A stretch of 64,000 bases of DNA from Elymus sibiricus (taxonomy: Eukaryota > Streptophyta > Magnoliopsida > Poales > Poaceae): assembly GCA_039707655.1 (NCBI GenBank), contig CM077676.1, positions 454,450,379-454,514,378 on the forward strand. Direction: 5' to 3'. The position numbers and the translations under genes were made by a program. Below, one piece after another: positions 22,318 to 33,555 of this stretch. The notes below the pieces were generated by a model, which was given only the letters and a program-made list of their open reading frames with translations, was not told the origin of the DNA and made no database searches. Every line of letters starts with the position of its first letter. Position 1 is the stretch's first letter.

Positions 22318-25300
22318 CTACAGCTCGTCCTTGTCGTACTGCTCGTGCTCCGGCTCCTCCGCCTCTTGCTTGGCCGTCTCCTTCTCCTCCACCTCCGGCT
22401 CCTCTACTTCCTCTTCCTCCACGGCCGCGTCGGGGCTCAGGTCCAGGCTCTTCTGCACCGACCGGTAGATGCTGGAGGCGAAGTCCTTGGGGTCCGGCAG
22501 GTTGAACCCGCTCTCCATCAGCGCCGTCTGGTACACCAGCCTCGCCGTCTGCTTCAGGCCCTCGCTCTGCAAACACAAACACATATGCCAGCAATTTAGC
22601 ATCATCGTTGCCTGCTGGCATTCATGAAGCAAAGATCAGGGGTATATAGGGAGACTCTACTCACATCGCTGTCCTGGGCGACCTTTGTCGCGGAGCTCCT
22701 TGATGATGGGGTGCCGGGGGTTGATCTCCAGGACCCTCTTGCCGCGCATGTACGCCTGCTTGCTCGCGTCCGACAGGGTCTGCGCCTGCATGATCTTCTC
22801 CATGTTGGAGCTCCCCACCCGTACTTGGAGGTGACTACCACGCAGGGGGTGTTGTGCAGCCGGTTGCTGATCTTCACCGAGTCGATGCCCTCCGTGTCCA
22901 GGGCCTTCTTCCACCAGTCGGTCAACTCCTTGAACGACTCCTTGAGGTCCTTGAGCTTCGAGTCCTTGCCCAGCTTCAGGCCCTCTTTGGACACGTTCTG
23001 GAACTTCTTGTCCTCGTAGTCCATGAGGTATTGCATCAGGTACTCGTCTACAGGGTCGGTGAAGTAGATAACCTGCAAAAGAACATGGGGTGCCGTGTTA
23101 CTTCACAAGCTTGATACAGATTCCAAATTAAACCTGTTGCAAAGGCCAAGCCCAGCACAAAGTATCCAGACAGTATCCATGACTAAGCAGGCGGTACCTA
23201 CTCTCTGGCAGCATTGGAATTGACATTACTGTAACTACATACTGAAATTCAATCTGTGCATTCAAATCAGAATTTGGGTCCTAAATCTCCTAAAATGCTG
23301 TATGGCAACATAATATGTGTTGTGATCTTCAGTAAAAACTGGTTTCTGAATATACTGAATAGCTCAAATCATCAGGTGAATTTAATTGTTTTCCAAAGTG
23401 CATATGTGAGTAAGCGGGAGAAATAGCAAGTGCAATGGTAACACAGTTGCATAGGTATACTGTGCCCGGCACACAAGTAGATAAACCTGACTGAGATGAA
23501 AAGGGGACATCACAGTAACATACCTCATAGTTTTTCTTGGTTAGCTGCTCAAGGAATGGAGATTTCTCTAGCTGTTCCTTGCTGCTTCCTGTAAGGTAGA
23601 AGATGTCCTTTTGCCCTGACTTCATCCTTGAAATAAAATCATCAAGGGAGACAAGTTTGCCATCTGACTTAGAACTGAAATAGACAAAAGATCAATTATT
23701 TGCCCCAGTGTATGGAAGGAACTAGAGCATGAATATTGACCTTCAGAATACAGGACAAATCTCTCAAATCTCAGAAGCTTAGCAAGACGGTTCCTGTTTG
23801 TTGCATCTTCAATGATTCCCAGCTTGACTGATTTGCCAAACTCATTCCAGAACTTGGCATACTGGCCCTTCTTCTCCTCCACTGCACTCTTTTCTTCATC
23901 TGCTTACAGAAGATGATCTATAAGAACTATCGTCTTAAATATATAGTATGTGACTTGACTTCCCCAGAAACCCTAGTTACCTGTCTTTTCTTTGTTGCTG
24001 TACTCATCAGGATCCTCCTCAGCAAGTTTCCTAATCATGTCAAGAGCCTTGTGGATCAGTTTCTTCTTGATGGTCTTCAGACTGCTATGTTGTTGAAGCA
24101 TTTCTCGCGATACATCGAGTGGCAATGTGTGAATCAACAATACCCTAGAGAGAACAATAGCATGTTATAAGTTAAATCTGTGCAAGTCAAGCATCGCAAA
24201 GAAAGAAAATCTGTACAAGTCAAGAGATGAATATCCCATTCAGATAGCAATGCAGTACCATCAAAAGGCTGAGGTACTTTGGAAGAAGATCATCAAATTC
24301 ATCAGAGATGAAAACCCTTCTAACATACAACTTGAGGTTTGACTTGTTAGCATTGTAGTAGCTCTCATACAGATCATGTGGAGCCTTCGGGGGAACAAAG
24401 AGCAAAGCTTTGAACTCGACATCTCCCTCAGCACTGAAGTGGCTCCAAGACATAGGCTTGTCGTCACCGAAGTCCTACACAAAAAGTAAAGTTAGAAGAC
24501 GTTCCTTATTTTCTTCTACAAGTCAAGTCACAAAGCTTGGCATTTCTCCTATAAATTATAATCATAACCGCAGTATGTACCTTAGCTAGTGAGTGGTAAA
24601 ACTTCGAGTACTCTTCTTCAGTAACCTCCTTGGGGCTACGAAGCCACACCGCCTTCATATCATTCAGAAGCTCCCATTCAGTAGTAGTTTCCTTTACAGT
24701 CTTTGTCTTAGGCTTCTTCTCTTCATCATCTTCTGTCTCTTCTTCCTCTGACGTCTCTGTGGCTACAAAATAATGGACAATGCGTTAGTGATTGCATGCA
24801 CACAACACAATATGATCGAGAAAAAATGGATAACATTGAGTGCAAAACTTACTTGATTCCTCTTCTTCAGTTGATTCCTCCTCATCAGCTGGCACTTCAA
24901 CATCAAACTCCTTGGTTGCCCACAAGTAAATGGAGAAGTTGATGAACTCAGAGTACTTCTTCACCAAGTCCTGCAAAACAAGCAACCATATTAAACAATA
25001 CATAAAAAATACCGAAGTGGCAGATGTGTTTTGTCATATAATGTTTCAAATACAACTATCGAACGGAAAGACCTATGGGTGATACATTTGAGGTATAATT
25101 CAGATCCACTGGGTCTTTAGTAGAAATACAACAACAATTTAATGAAAATATAGACTGCACTAACAACAAAAAAGACATGGCAATATGGTGATACCTTCAG
25201 CTTGTCTTCTTCCAAGTACTCCTTAGCCTCATCGCGGAGATGTAATTTGATCTCAGTTCCACGGCCCAGGGGGAAATTCATTCCATGTATCCTCCGAAAT

Positions 25301-25847
25301 AGCGAATGATCCATCAGCTTTGGACTCCCACACATATCTATCAGAGAGGGATACAATGTCACAACAGCAACAAGAAATGAACCAGAAGCCTAAGGCATCA
25401 GTACTGTAACAAAGACAAGGACATTGGTCAGTGTCTTACTGTTTGTCGTCATTGTGCTTGTTGACCACTTCAACATAGTCAGCGACCAAGTATACTGAGT
25501 AGAAACCAACACCAAACTGCCCAATGAGATTGAGGTCACCTCCAGTCTGCATCTTTTCCACGAAAGCTGCAAAAAGTGCAAGCAATTAATGTTATTTATG
25601 AGAAAATTTCAAGGATTACATATATGTTGGATGGTATTTGGTGCAATATTCCACACCAACAAACAAATAATGCTGAATTTGCACTGGAGATTTCACATAT
25701 CTTAGAGCAGAGCAATCGGTAGAAAACAGCAGTACCTGAAGTTCCAGACTTGGCAATGGTCCCAAGGTTCTTAATCAGATCTTCCTTGGTCATACCGACA
25801 CCCCTATCCCGAATAGAGAGAATCTTGTTCTCCTTATCCAACTTAAT
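22318..25847 (-). pseudogene. ER Hsp90 (GRP94/endoplasmin) pseudogene, copy 2, middle and C-terminal exons
   Basis: Minus-strand exons are 25847-25736, 25566-25440, 25337-25195, 24970-24853, 24762-24581, 24474-24259, 24144-23981, 23899-23761, 23674-23524, 23072-22665 and 22566-22318. They cover the ATP-site motif DRGVGMTK, the lid motif GQFGVGFYS, the acidic linker, the middle domain and the dimerisation domain, and end in the ER retention signal KDEL. Lesions shared with copy 1 are a 4-base gain near 25272-25276, a 2-base loss near 24130, an AT in place of a GT donor at 23760-23759, a 2-base gain near 22814 and a 1-base gain near 22685. The last two cancel, leaving about 39 residues out of frame. 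N-terminal exons lie at 30924-31661 beyond a CACTA insertion. Confidence 0.9.
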
Positions 25848-27545
25848 CTGCACATGGACATGGCAAATGCCTTACCAACCAATTCAAAAAGGAATGACAT
25901 GGCGATCAAAAAAGGCTATTAGCTCTGCAGCCCACCGTACCTGGATTTCAAGCTTAATCTGCATACTACAGGAATCAGTTACTTTGCCGTCTGCCATAGC
26001 AGACGGCAAAGGCCCAGGCCACGGACGGCAAATAGCTTTGCCGTCTGCTGGCTGACGGCCCCACTTTCAGCACTGAAAGTCACGGTAAACAGCTTCTTTG
26101 TCGTCTGTAGAACGGCAACGGACGGCAAAGACGTTTACCGTCCTCCTTCCTGGCTAAGCTGACGGCAAAGGTTCTGGACGGCAAAGTATAGCTGTTAGCC
26201 CCGTTAGGTGGCTAACGGCAGACTTTGCCGTCTGCCTGCGGACAGCAAACAAAGACTTGCCTTTGCCGTCTGCCCAGTGACGTCAGCAGGCCTGTGGCTG
26301 CCCGTCACTCCTGCTTTGTCTTTGCCGTCTGCCTGCTTTGTCTTTGCCGTCTGCCAGCTGACGGCAGAATGACCAAATGGGTCAGACATGGTGCTCCCAG
26401 GTTGCACAGGTTGCTGCCACGTGGCACCTTTGCCGTCCGCTGGCGGACGGCAAAGTGCCTGTACTGCCTCTTTTTTGTCTGTTTTCTGTTATTTCCCTGC
26501 ATTTTCACAACACATATATGATATATATATAGTTTCAAGCTGAAGCATAGGCCATGTATTCCAACAATCCAACATCATCGTGAAATATTGAACAAGAGAA
26601 CACATAGGCTATTAAAAGAACCAATACATACATAGTTTCACACTGTTCATCCATATATAGATACATAGTTTCACATTGTTCATCAATACAAATCAAAACA
26701 AAAACTAAACACTAGCAGTCCATCAATGCCAGCTTCCATGAAGTGAATCAAATCTGCAAAATGGGAATAAGAAAGTTAGAAGAAGAAGAAGAAGAAGAAG
26801 AAGAAGAAGAAAGAGAAGAAAAATAATAAGAAGAAAGAAAGAAGAAGAAAGAAGATGGAGAAAAAGAAAGAAGAGAAAAAGGAAGAAAGAGAATATATTT
26901 TCTTCTTCTGCTCTCTTTTTCTCATCTTTCTTCTTCTCTTCTATTTTGTTATCCTTTTCCTTCTCATTCTTCTTCTTTTATTCTTTCTTTTTCTTCTTTT
27001 TCTTCTTCTATTCTTTCTTTTTCTCCTCTTCCTTGTTTTTCTTCTTCTTATTCCTTATTTGTCTCATTTTAGAGCTAACTTAGGTAATTATGTCATTTTA
27101 GAGCTAACTAAGCTTATTATGTCATTTTGGAGGAAAATAAGGTAAGTATAGGTCATTATTGAGCTAACTTAGGTAATTATGCCATTTTTTAGCTAACTAA
27201 GCTTATTATGTCAAATGCTGCATTGGATTAAAGAAGCCCGGTGGAAAGATCTTCTCTAACTTGCAGAGCAACTCCGGCGTCAACTTTTCCATGTCATCTA
27301 GCACGCCAGGCGATAGTTCTTTCGCACAAAGAACACGGAAGAAATTGCTCAGCTCTGCCAGTACTAGCCATTCATCCTCAGGGATAAAGCCACGCAACAT
27401 CACCGGCATTACCCGCTCAAGCCATATGTGCCAATCATGACTCTTGAGACCAAATATTTTCAATTTTTCAAGACTCGCTCCCCTCTTTAGATTCGCTGCA
27501 TACCCATCGGGGAACATCAACTGCATTTTCACCCACAAGATAATT
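22345..27545. repeat. segmental duplication, copy 2 (partner 2446-7725)
   Basis: This is the same ordered segment as copy 1. This copy is the better candidate for the source, because its sequence continues naturally at both ends: into the KDEL tail on the left and into the rest of the CACTA transposase on the right. Confidence 0.92.
26776..27055. repeat. GAA/TTC microsatellite tract, copy 2
   Basis: The structure is as in the tract at 6914-7230, but with fewer GAA units and lacking one GAAGAATAAGAATAAGGAG block. The length difference shows microsatellite change after the segment was duplicated. Confidence 0.88.
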
Positions 27546-29384
27546 TCCCTCATAGCTGGCCTTCCAAGATTGAACCAGGCCTTTGGCTTCGTCCAGTTCT
27601 GCTTTCCTTTCGGTTGTCGCATGTTTTGTAACGGTCTATCACATAGAGTCTGCTTATCGACTCTAGCCTTAGGATTATCCTTTGACTTCCCCTCTATGCC
27701 GAACAATGTACCAAAAAGGGCCTCGCCGATATTCTTTTCAGTGTGCATCACGTCGATGTTGTGTGGAAGAAGGAGGTCTTTGAAGTAAGGCAGATCCCAC
27801 AAGCATGTCTTGTGAGTCCAGGCGTGTTCCGAATTATACCCCTTCAAATACCCTGGACGCTCTGGATCAGGCTCGAGAGCGTTTAAATGATCCAGGATTT
27901 GTTGGCCAGTCAACGCAGGTGGTGCAGAGTTTTTGACAACTCTACCTTTGATGAAGTTCTTCTTGTCTTTTCTGAACTTATGGCGAGGATCCAGGAACTG
28001 TCTATGCAAGTCGAAGCAAGAATACTTGTGACCCGCCTGCAGCCAATGAAACTGAAGAGCTGCCTTGCATGTGGGGCACGGGAACCTTCCATGCGTACAC
28101 CAGCTAACGAATAGCGCATACGCCGGCAAGTCATGCATCGAGTACATGTACCAGACACGCATTATGAAGTTTTGTTTGCTAGCGGCGTCGTATGTCTTGA
28201 ACCCATTATCCCAAGCTTCTTGCAATTCATCCTTAAGCGGCTGCATGTACACATTCATATTCTTCCCCGGATAGTTGGGCCCTGGAATTATCAACGTCAG
28301 GAAAATGTTCTTTCTTTGCATAATTTGTCCGGGGGGGGGGGAGATTGTGTGGAATGACAAATACAGGCCAACAACTGTATTGGGTTGCCGTCATACCAAA
28401 CGGATTGAACCCATCCGTGCCGATGCAGACTCGAGGATGCCTTGGATCTGCCGCTTTATGCTCATGTAATGCATCGAAGTGCTTCCACGCAAAACAATCC
28501 GATGTGTGTACCAACATTTGATTCCCATCTGCATCTAGTTCGGTTCTTTTGCCCAATTTGTGCCATGTCATCTGTCTGGCCATCTCTTCGACCATGAAAA
28601 GACGTTGAAGTCTTGGTACGATTGGCAGATACCGAAGAACATTAATGGGGATTTTGGTCTGCCTCTTCTCACCCATACCGTTGTCTACCACAACATACCT
28701 GGAAGACTTGCAAATGGGACAATAGTTCAAGTCCGCATACTCAAGCCTAAATAAGGCACATCCTTTCTCACAGGCATCTATCTTCTCATAGGGCATCTTA
28801 AGTACACGGAGGATTTTGTCCGACTGGTACAGGTTTGCAGGCATTACATGGCCTTTGGGTAGAAAGCGTCCAAATAGTGTCATCATCGCGTCGTAGCATT
28901 CTCTGCCCAAGTTGAATTGAGCCTTCAGAGCCATTAGTTGTGCGATGGCATCCAGCTGACAAAGCTCAGTGTGCTCGTGGAGAGGACGTTTTGAAGACTC
29001 CAACATTTCATTGAAGGCCTTTGCAGATTCCTCCATCTCATCGTCCGAATCCCGAGCATCATCAAAGTCTTGCACCATGTCTTCGATCCCGGTACCATGC
29101 TCGTCGGTGCGACGACAAACCACCTCAGCTCTGGTACGTTGGGCAGACTCACCATGAAATGTCCACACCGTATAATCAGGCGTAAAACCCCACTTCTGCA
29201 GGTGTTTACCCATTTCACCCTCTGTCCTCTGTGAAAAGTTGTCGCACCTAACACAGGGGCACCAAGTTTTTCTCTGGCCATTTGCAAATGCGGCTTTCAC
29301 AAACCCCTTGGTTTTTGTTAACCATTCATTGGTCGTGTCTTTCTGACTAATGTGACCGGTGTACATCCACGCACGATCACTCAT
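27206..29384 (-). pseudogene. CACTA Tnp2-type transposase, frameshifted and C-terminally truncated
   Basis: Two overlapping minus-strand frames form one protein: 29384 to about 28335, and about 28335 to 27206. The N-terminus is the transposase-associated domain (MSDRAWMYTG; WCPCVRCDN with paired Cys). It is followed by the zinc-coordinating CPICKSSRYVV and the Tnp2 catalytic region (CPTCKAALQFHW; LLPHNIDVMHTEKNIGEALF; GLKSHDWH; MPVMLRGF). The frame is lost in a run of 11 G (28331-28341). The protein ends FFNPMQHLT at 27206, where the sequence enters tandem GAGCTAACTTAGG repeats. Tnp2 proteins normally continue past this point with a segment preceding the YPFER-type motif, so the C-terminus is missing. 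Transposition by this copy alone is unlikely. Confidence 0.88.
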
Positions 29385-29520
29385 CTTACCTACCTACTAA
29401 ACACACAAGAAATATATATATAATTCAGCATATATATTCATCAGTTAATCAAGTTTGTCAATTTTATTACGTCCATGCAACCTACACGCTAATAGGTGAA
29501 GATAGGTCCGAATCCCACCA

Positions 29521-29727
29521 GAGTATGTGTAGATTGGGTTCGTTTTCCCATGCTCTGCTCCTGATCCGACGCAAAATTTCGGCAGCACCTCCCCGCTGTT
29601 CTCCTGATACACGTTCGGCAATAAACAGAGAGGATGTGTACCCGGAGAACAACAGGGAGGCACTGACGAAATTCTGCATCGGATCCGAAGCAGAGCATGG
29701 GAAAACGAACCCAATCTACAGATACTC
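29521..29727. repeat. long inverted repeat (arms of about 92 bases) upstream of the transposase
   Basis: The arm at 29521-29612 and the inverse of 29636-29727 match at roughly four bases in five, starting with AGTATGTGTAGATTGGGTTC. The loop is 23 bases. A transcript on either strand would fold into a long imperfect hairpin. It lies inside the CACTA element, just upstream of the transposase start. Confidence 0.85.
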
Positions 29728-30069
29728 GGGCTGTCCATGGATAACGTTGGACAATTCAAAAGAATCACAGTTATAAATATGCAAATGCATGCATATTTAT
29801 AACTGTAACCCTTTCGAACGGGAGACGTATACTGGTCATGCATACTGATGATTGAATCTACCTATAGCTAGCAAGTATCATCAGCACGAAGACCGGAACA
29901 GAGCAAATGAAGGGGGGAGGAGGAGATGTCATTTGTGCTCACCCACGAACGCAGGGGAGCTCGTCGAACGCACGGGGAGGTCGTCGAACACCAGACCCTC
30001 GCAGCGACGAAACAACTGCACATTTAAATATTAATCCACCCGATCAACCCGAATATTCAATCCCGATAA

Positions 30070-30290
30070 AAAATCTCTATATATATAACTACTTTTCCAC
30101 TACTCTTTTATTCTTCTTCTCCTCTATTTCTTCTTCTTCTTCCTTTTCTTCTTCTTCTTCTTCTTCTTCTTCTTCTTCTTCTTCTTCTTTTTTTCATCTT
30201 CTTCTTCTTCTTCTAATTTTGACTAACCTAAAATCTTCTTCTCCTAGTTCTTTTCTAACCTAACCTAGCACTAACCTAACAGTACCAATT
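30070..30290. repeat. TTC/CTT microsatellite
   Basis: TTC runs with a few interruptions between about 30108 and 30215, inside the CACTA element on the right side of the transposase. Polyserine frames here are artefacts. Confidence 0.88.
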
Positions 30291-30334
30291 AAATAAAAAA
30301 ATAAAAAAAATAGAGAAGAAAAAAACTCACCGGA

Positions 30335-30462
30335 GGGGGGCGGCCGGGCGGCGGGGGCGGCTGGGCGGCGGGGTGCCGGGGCCGCGGATGGTGGGGCGGC
30401 GGGGCGGCGGCAGCGACGGGCGCGGCGGGGGCGGTGGTGGGTCGTCGGGGCGGCGGCTGCGC

Positions 30463-30500
<38 letters not shown>
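30335..30500. repeat. GC-rich GGCGG-type repeats and a GA dinucleotide run
   Basis: GGGCGGC-like units fill 30340-30460 and are followed by about 15 GA dinucleotides (30466-30496). The position, a few hundred bases upstream of the transposase on the minus strand, fits a transposon 5' leader or promoter. Confidence 0.75.
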
Positions 30501-30506
<6 letters not shown>

Positions 30507-30800
30507 GGGCACGGCCGTTAGATACGTTAGGCAATACGAGCTTTGCCGTTTGGTTTTTGCGGTCTTTGTCGTCTGCTAGCAGACGGCATCCAGGCCGTCC
30601 GTTTGACCTAATCAGCTCCGAGCTCCAGTGGGGCCCAGATGGGCTCTTTGCCGTCTGCTTTTATGCTCTTTGCCGTCGGCTCGCAGACGGCAAAGAGTGT
30701 ACTGACGGCAAATACGATCTTTGCCATGAGGCCATTCTTTGCCGTCGGCTAGCAGACGGCAAAGAATGGACTGATGGCAAATTCTCTGATTCCTGTAGTG

Positions 30801-30915
30801 TATAAGGAGAATCTTGTTCTCCTTATTCAACTTAAACAACAGTACCTAAATCTCAGTTAGTTGGATAAGGAGAACAAGATTCTCTCTATTCGGGATAGGG
30901 GTGTCGGTAGAAAAC
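30801..30915. repeat. inverted fragments of a GRP94 exon at the CACTA right border
   Basis: Part of the exon coding [16 protein letters not shown] occurs here twice in opposite orientation. At about 30804-30832 it is in minus orientation (AAGGAGAATCTTGTTCTCC, itself nearly palindromic). At about 30862-30908 it is in plus orientation (TTGGATAAGGAGAACAAGAT ...). The normal minus-strand copy follows at 31035-30924. The filler between them (AACAACAGTACC) also resembles the exon border. Together they form a fold-back structure. Confidence 0.82.
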
Positions 30916-30923
30916 AACAGTAC

Positions 30924-31661
30924 CTGAAGCTCCAGACTTGGCAATGGTTCCAAGGTTCTTAATCAGATCTTCCTTGGTCATACCAACACCCCTATCCCAA
31001 ATAGAGAGAATCTTGTTCTCCTTATCCAACTTAATTTGCACATGGACATGGCAAATGCCTTACCAAACAATTCAAAAAGGAATGACATGGCAATCAGAAA
31101 AGGCTATTAGCTTTGCAGCCCAGCATACCTGGATTTCAAGCTTAGCAGTGTCACCTTCGCCCAAAACCTCCTTATCAGTGAGGGCAAGGAACCTAATCTT
31201 ATCCAAAGCCTACAAACATAAAGGTAACACCCTTTAGTTCCTAGCATCCACAATGCAATCCAAATACAGGGGGTCAAAATTAAATGCAATAATACATACA
31301 TCTGATGCATTGGAAATGAGCTCCCTCAGGAAGATGTCCTTGTTGCTGTAGAGTGAGTTGATGATGATGTCCATGAGTCTGGACACCTCGGCCTGGAACT
31401 CAAAACTTCTCGGCCGAGTTCCTGAGGGTCTTCCTCGAGATCGACTCAGACTCCCTTCACACATGAAGTCATAGTATCAATGCAAAATGTCAACAGCATG
31501 AAAATGGAACCATCAGCGTGGATCGGGCATTAGTGCGCACCTCTGGACAACCTCGGAGTCGGTGGACAAGCCATGGGGAACAGCCCCAAGCTTCTCCTCT
31601 ACCTTGGGAAAGTCGCCCAACTCATCGCTGCTCTCCTCGGCATTGACTTGGAGCTTCTTAG
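30924..31661 (-). pseudogene. ER Hsp90 (GRP94) copy 2, N-terminal exons 2-5 region
   Basis: Exons on the minus strand: 31661-31541 (KKLQVNAEESSDELGDFPKV), 31456-31300 ([20 protein letters not shown], with the catalytic-Glu helix [10 protein letters not shown]), 31209-31128 (ALDKIRFLALTDKEVLGEGD) and 31035-30924, a second version of the ATP-site exon that is also at 25847-25736. Lesions are one extra A at 31401-31405, which shifts frame between AEKF and EFQAEV; the acceptor of the last exon changed from AG to AA (31037-31036); and DRGVGM preceded by Trp instead of Arg. The signal-peptide exon was not found up to 32134, where a retrotransposon begins. This is the 5' part of the gene split by the CACTA. 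Confidence 0.85.
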
Positions 31662-32127
31662 CTGCAAGGCATCATGGATCAGAACAGCAACCCGAATTTG
31701 GTGTAGATTACAGCAGATAGGTAAAGCGTTCGAATTCACTAAGAAGAGTATGGTAGAGCACTAGATCAGTAGCAACCAGCACTAGATTTCCGGTAAGCAA
31801 ACACTAGATTGTTGTATAAATCTAACGAGTTGCTAGACTAAACCCTATTAAAACCTCCAGACTTAATTAGCCGCATAATTGGCCTAGAAATCTAAGCAAT
31901 AACCCACGACGTATCTAAGTACAAAGTAAGCCAGTAATGTGGAACTCGGCACAAACCCCCTGCCATCACATCCGATCGGACTGGCCGCGAACTCGCATCG
32001 CGACAGAGCCGGCAATTCAGATGCGAGATCTACAAGGGAAACTGGACCGAAATTACCACCAGAGATGGCGCCCAGTAGCACTGGCCTCTACAGGAACGGA
32101 TCAAACCCAGTAGCTCGGGGCTCAGTG
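31662..32127. other. presumed first intron or upstream DNA of GRP94 copy 2
   Basis: No leucine-rich signal-peptide exon, TATA box or other gene was found here. The stretch is unique-looking up to the Copia target duplication at 32128. Confidence 0.4.
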
Positions 32128-32132
32128 GAGTG

Positions 32133-32353
32133 GGTTGAGATTTAATTAACCCATGTCTTAATTAAGGATAATTTTCACTATCCCTAACCGCCATGCACGA
32201 GGAATGCGACGGTTTGCTCGCGTCTCTTCAGACCATTGCGTCTGTTTGAAGCATCCCCTCGGGGTTATATAATACCTGTAATCAATCATTAATAAAGACT
32301 ACTGTTCACTTTACGTATCTGTGTCTATTGTCTCTCTACTTTTACATTCAACA
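32133..32353 (+). repeat. 5' LTR of the Copia element
   Basis: The 221-base LTR pairs with 43423-43642 and differs from it by about ten or more substitutions. The first base is G instead of T. Multiple differences between the LTR pair mean the insertion is not very recent. Confidence 0.88.
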
Positions 32354-32699
32354 CGTCAGTGAACGAGACACGGTGCCCGACCAGATCGAGGCAGCAACTC
32401 CGGCGAACTCCATGAGTGAGAAAATCGCTAGAAGAACAGGAAGCAGCAGTTACGGTCCTGACGCTCAAACAACAGCGACGCGAGGATGCAGACTTCCGTG
32501 GCGGCATCCACGATGGTCGAGGCCATGCCCAAGATCACAAAGAAGAGCACGCATCCGTACATGAAATCAATCCGTCCACGATGGTCGTGAGGCCATCCGT
32601 CCATGATGGTCGCCTGATTCAACGAGGAACATTTCCAGGTATTAGGAGGAGATTTTAAGTACCATAAAGAATGCCAGAAAATTAGTGAAATGTTCAACA

Positions 32700-33500
32700 C
32701 ATTTCTGTCTTAAATCCATGTACTCAAAGATCTGAACCATGTGTTCAGAAGATTTGCAACACATTGCAAATAACCTGCTAGATTCATTTACTGACTATAA
32801 AGGTGTCACACAATCCTACAATCCTGCAAAAATATGTCTGAAAGAGTGGAGGTACCAACTAAAACCACTCAACTCCTCATTCAAAGCAACAGGGGGAGAA
32901 GTATGGCAACAGTACATTAGGATTCAGCTTCTCGCAAGCAAGGATATCAAGGCCTCTGAATCAGTAAATGCAAGTCAACTTCACGTTGACAGACAACTAA
33001 TGGGTAGTATACATCCAGTGGATGGAAAACCTCCACTAACCCAGGTCATAGTGCACACAATGACTGGGACATCGAAATACCTGACTCAACCGCATTGGGA
33101 AATCGCGAACAGTCGCCATGGATAAAGATATTTCCATCAAATATATATACATATATAGATTCTGAAGAAACATATAACCGGAAGTCTATAATTGTCGACA
33201 TGCATTTCTCAACTAGATTGCAAAAACCTTTCAAATGAATTCAGATCCAAAGAACATGGCCATGGCAAAGTGTGAACAACACTCGGACTGAACTTAAGCA
33301 AAGGGTATAATCTAGGTAGAAATAATATTGCTCAATAAAGAGAAGGAATTCACATAAGCAATACCTACACCAGTTTTCTTCTGGAAACAGAATGAGAACA
33401 ACGAGGTGGTGAAATATAGAGCAAGTATTGTAGCACAAGGGTTCACGCAGATACCCAACTATTTTCCAGAGGTGGAATCTCTTTCCGATAACTTATATCA
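32700..33500 (+). pseudogene. Copia polyprotein remains (left part)
   Basis: An open frame at 32739-33125 has no domain I can name with confidence. The segment at 33365-33475 reads PVFFWKQNENNEVVKYRASI and then VAQGFTQIPNYF, a damaged version of the Copia reverse-transcriptase start (usual form: K-Y-K-A-R-L-V-A-K/Q-G-F-T-Q). The Gypsy element interrupts soon after, at 33556. Confidence 0.65.
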
Positions 33501-33555
33501 TTGGCAGTACAAAATCATCTATCTATGCAGTTGATAGATGTAGTGATTACATATC

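Larger units (their letters stand above)
25964..30800 (-). mobile_element. CACTA element, 4.8 kb, inserted in GRP94 copy 2
   Basis: The left terminus is TACTACAGGAATCAG and the right terminus is the inverse of CACTACAGGAATCAG (30786-30800). Subterminal repeats of TTTGCCGTCTGC and GACGGCAAAG lie at both ends (25982-26460; 30540-30785). Inside, on the minus strand, is a Tnp2-type transposase, with microsatellites on both sides of it. The three bases next to each end differ (GCA left, TAT right), so the usual 3-base target duplication is not seen; the flanking DNA has been rearranged. The first base of the left terminus is changed from C to T, which could impair excision. Confidence 0.85.

Noticed and set aside
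22345..27545. Assembly artefact as explanation of the duplicated segment
   Set aside because: The copies differ at many scattered sites and in repeat lengths, and have different flanks, so a true duplication is more likely, although reads are needed to be certain.
30107..30263. Polyserine protein frame
   Set aside because: Product of a TTC microsatellite within the CACTA element.
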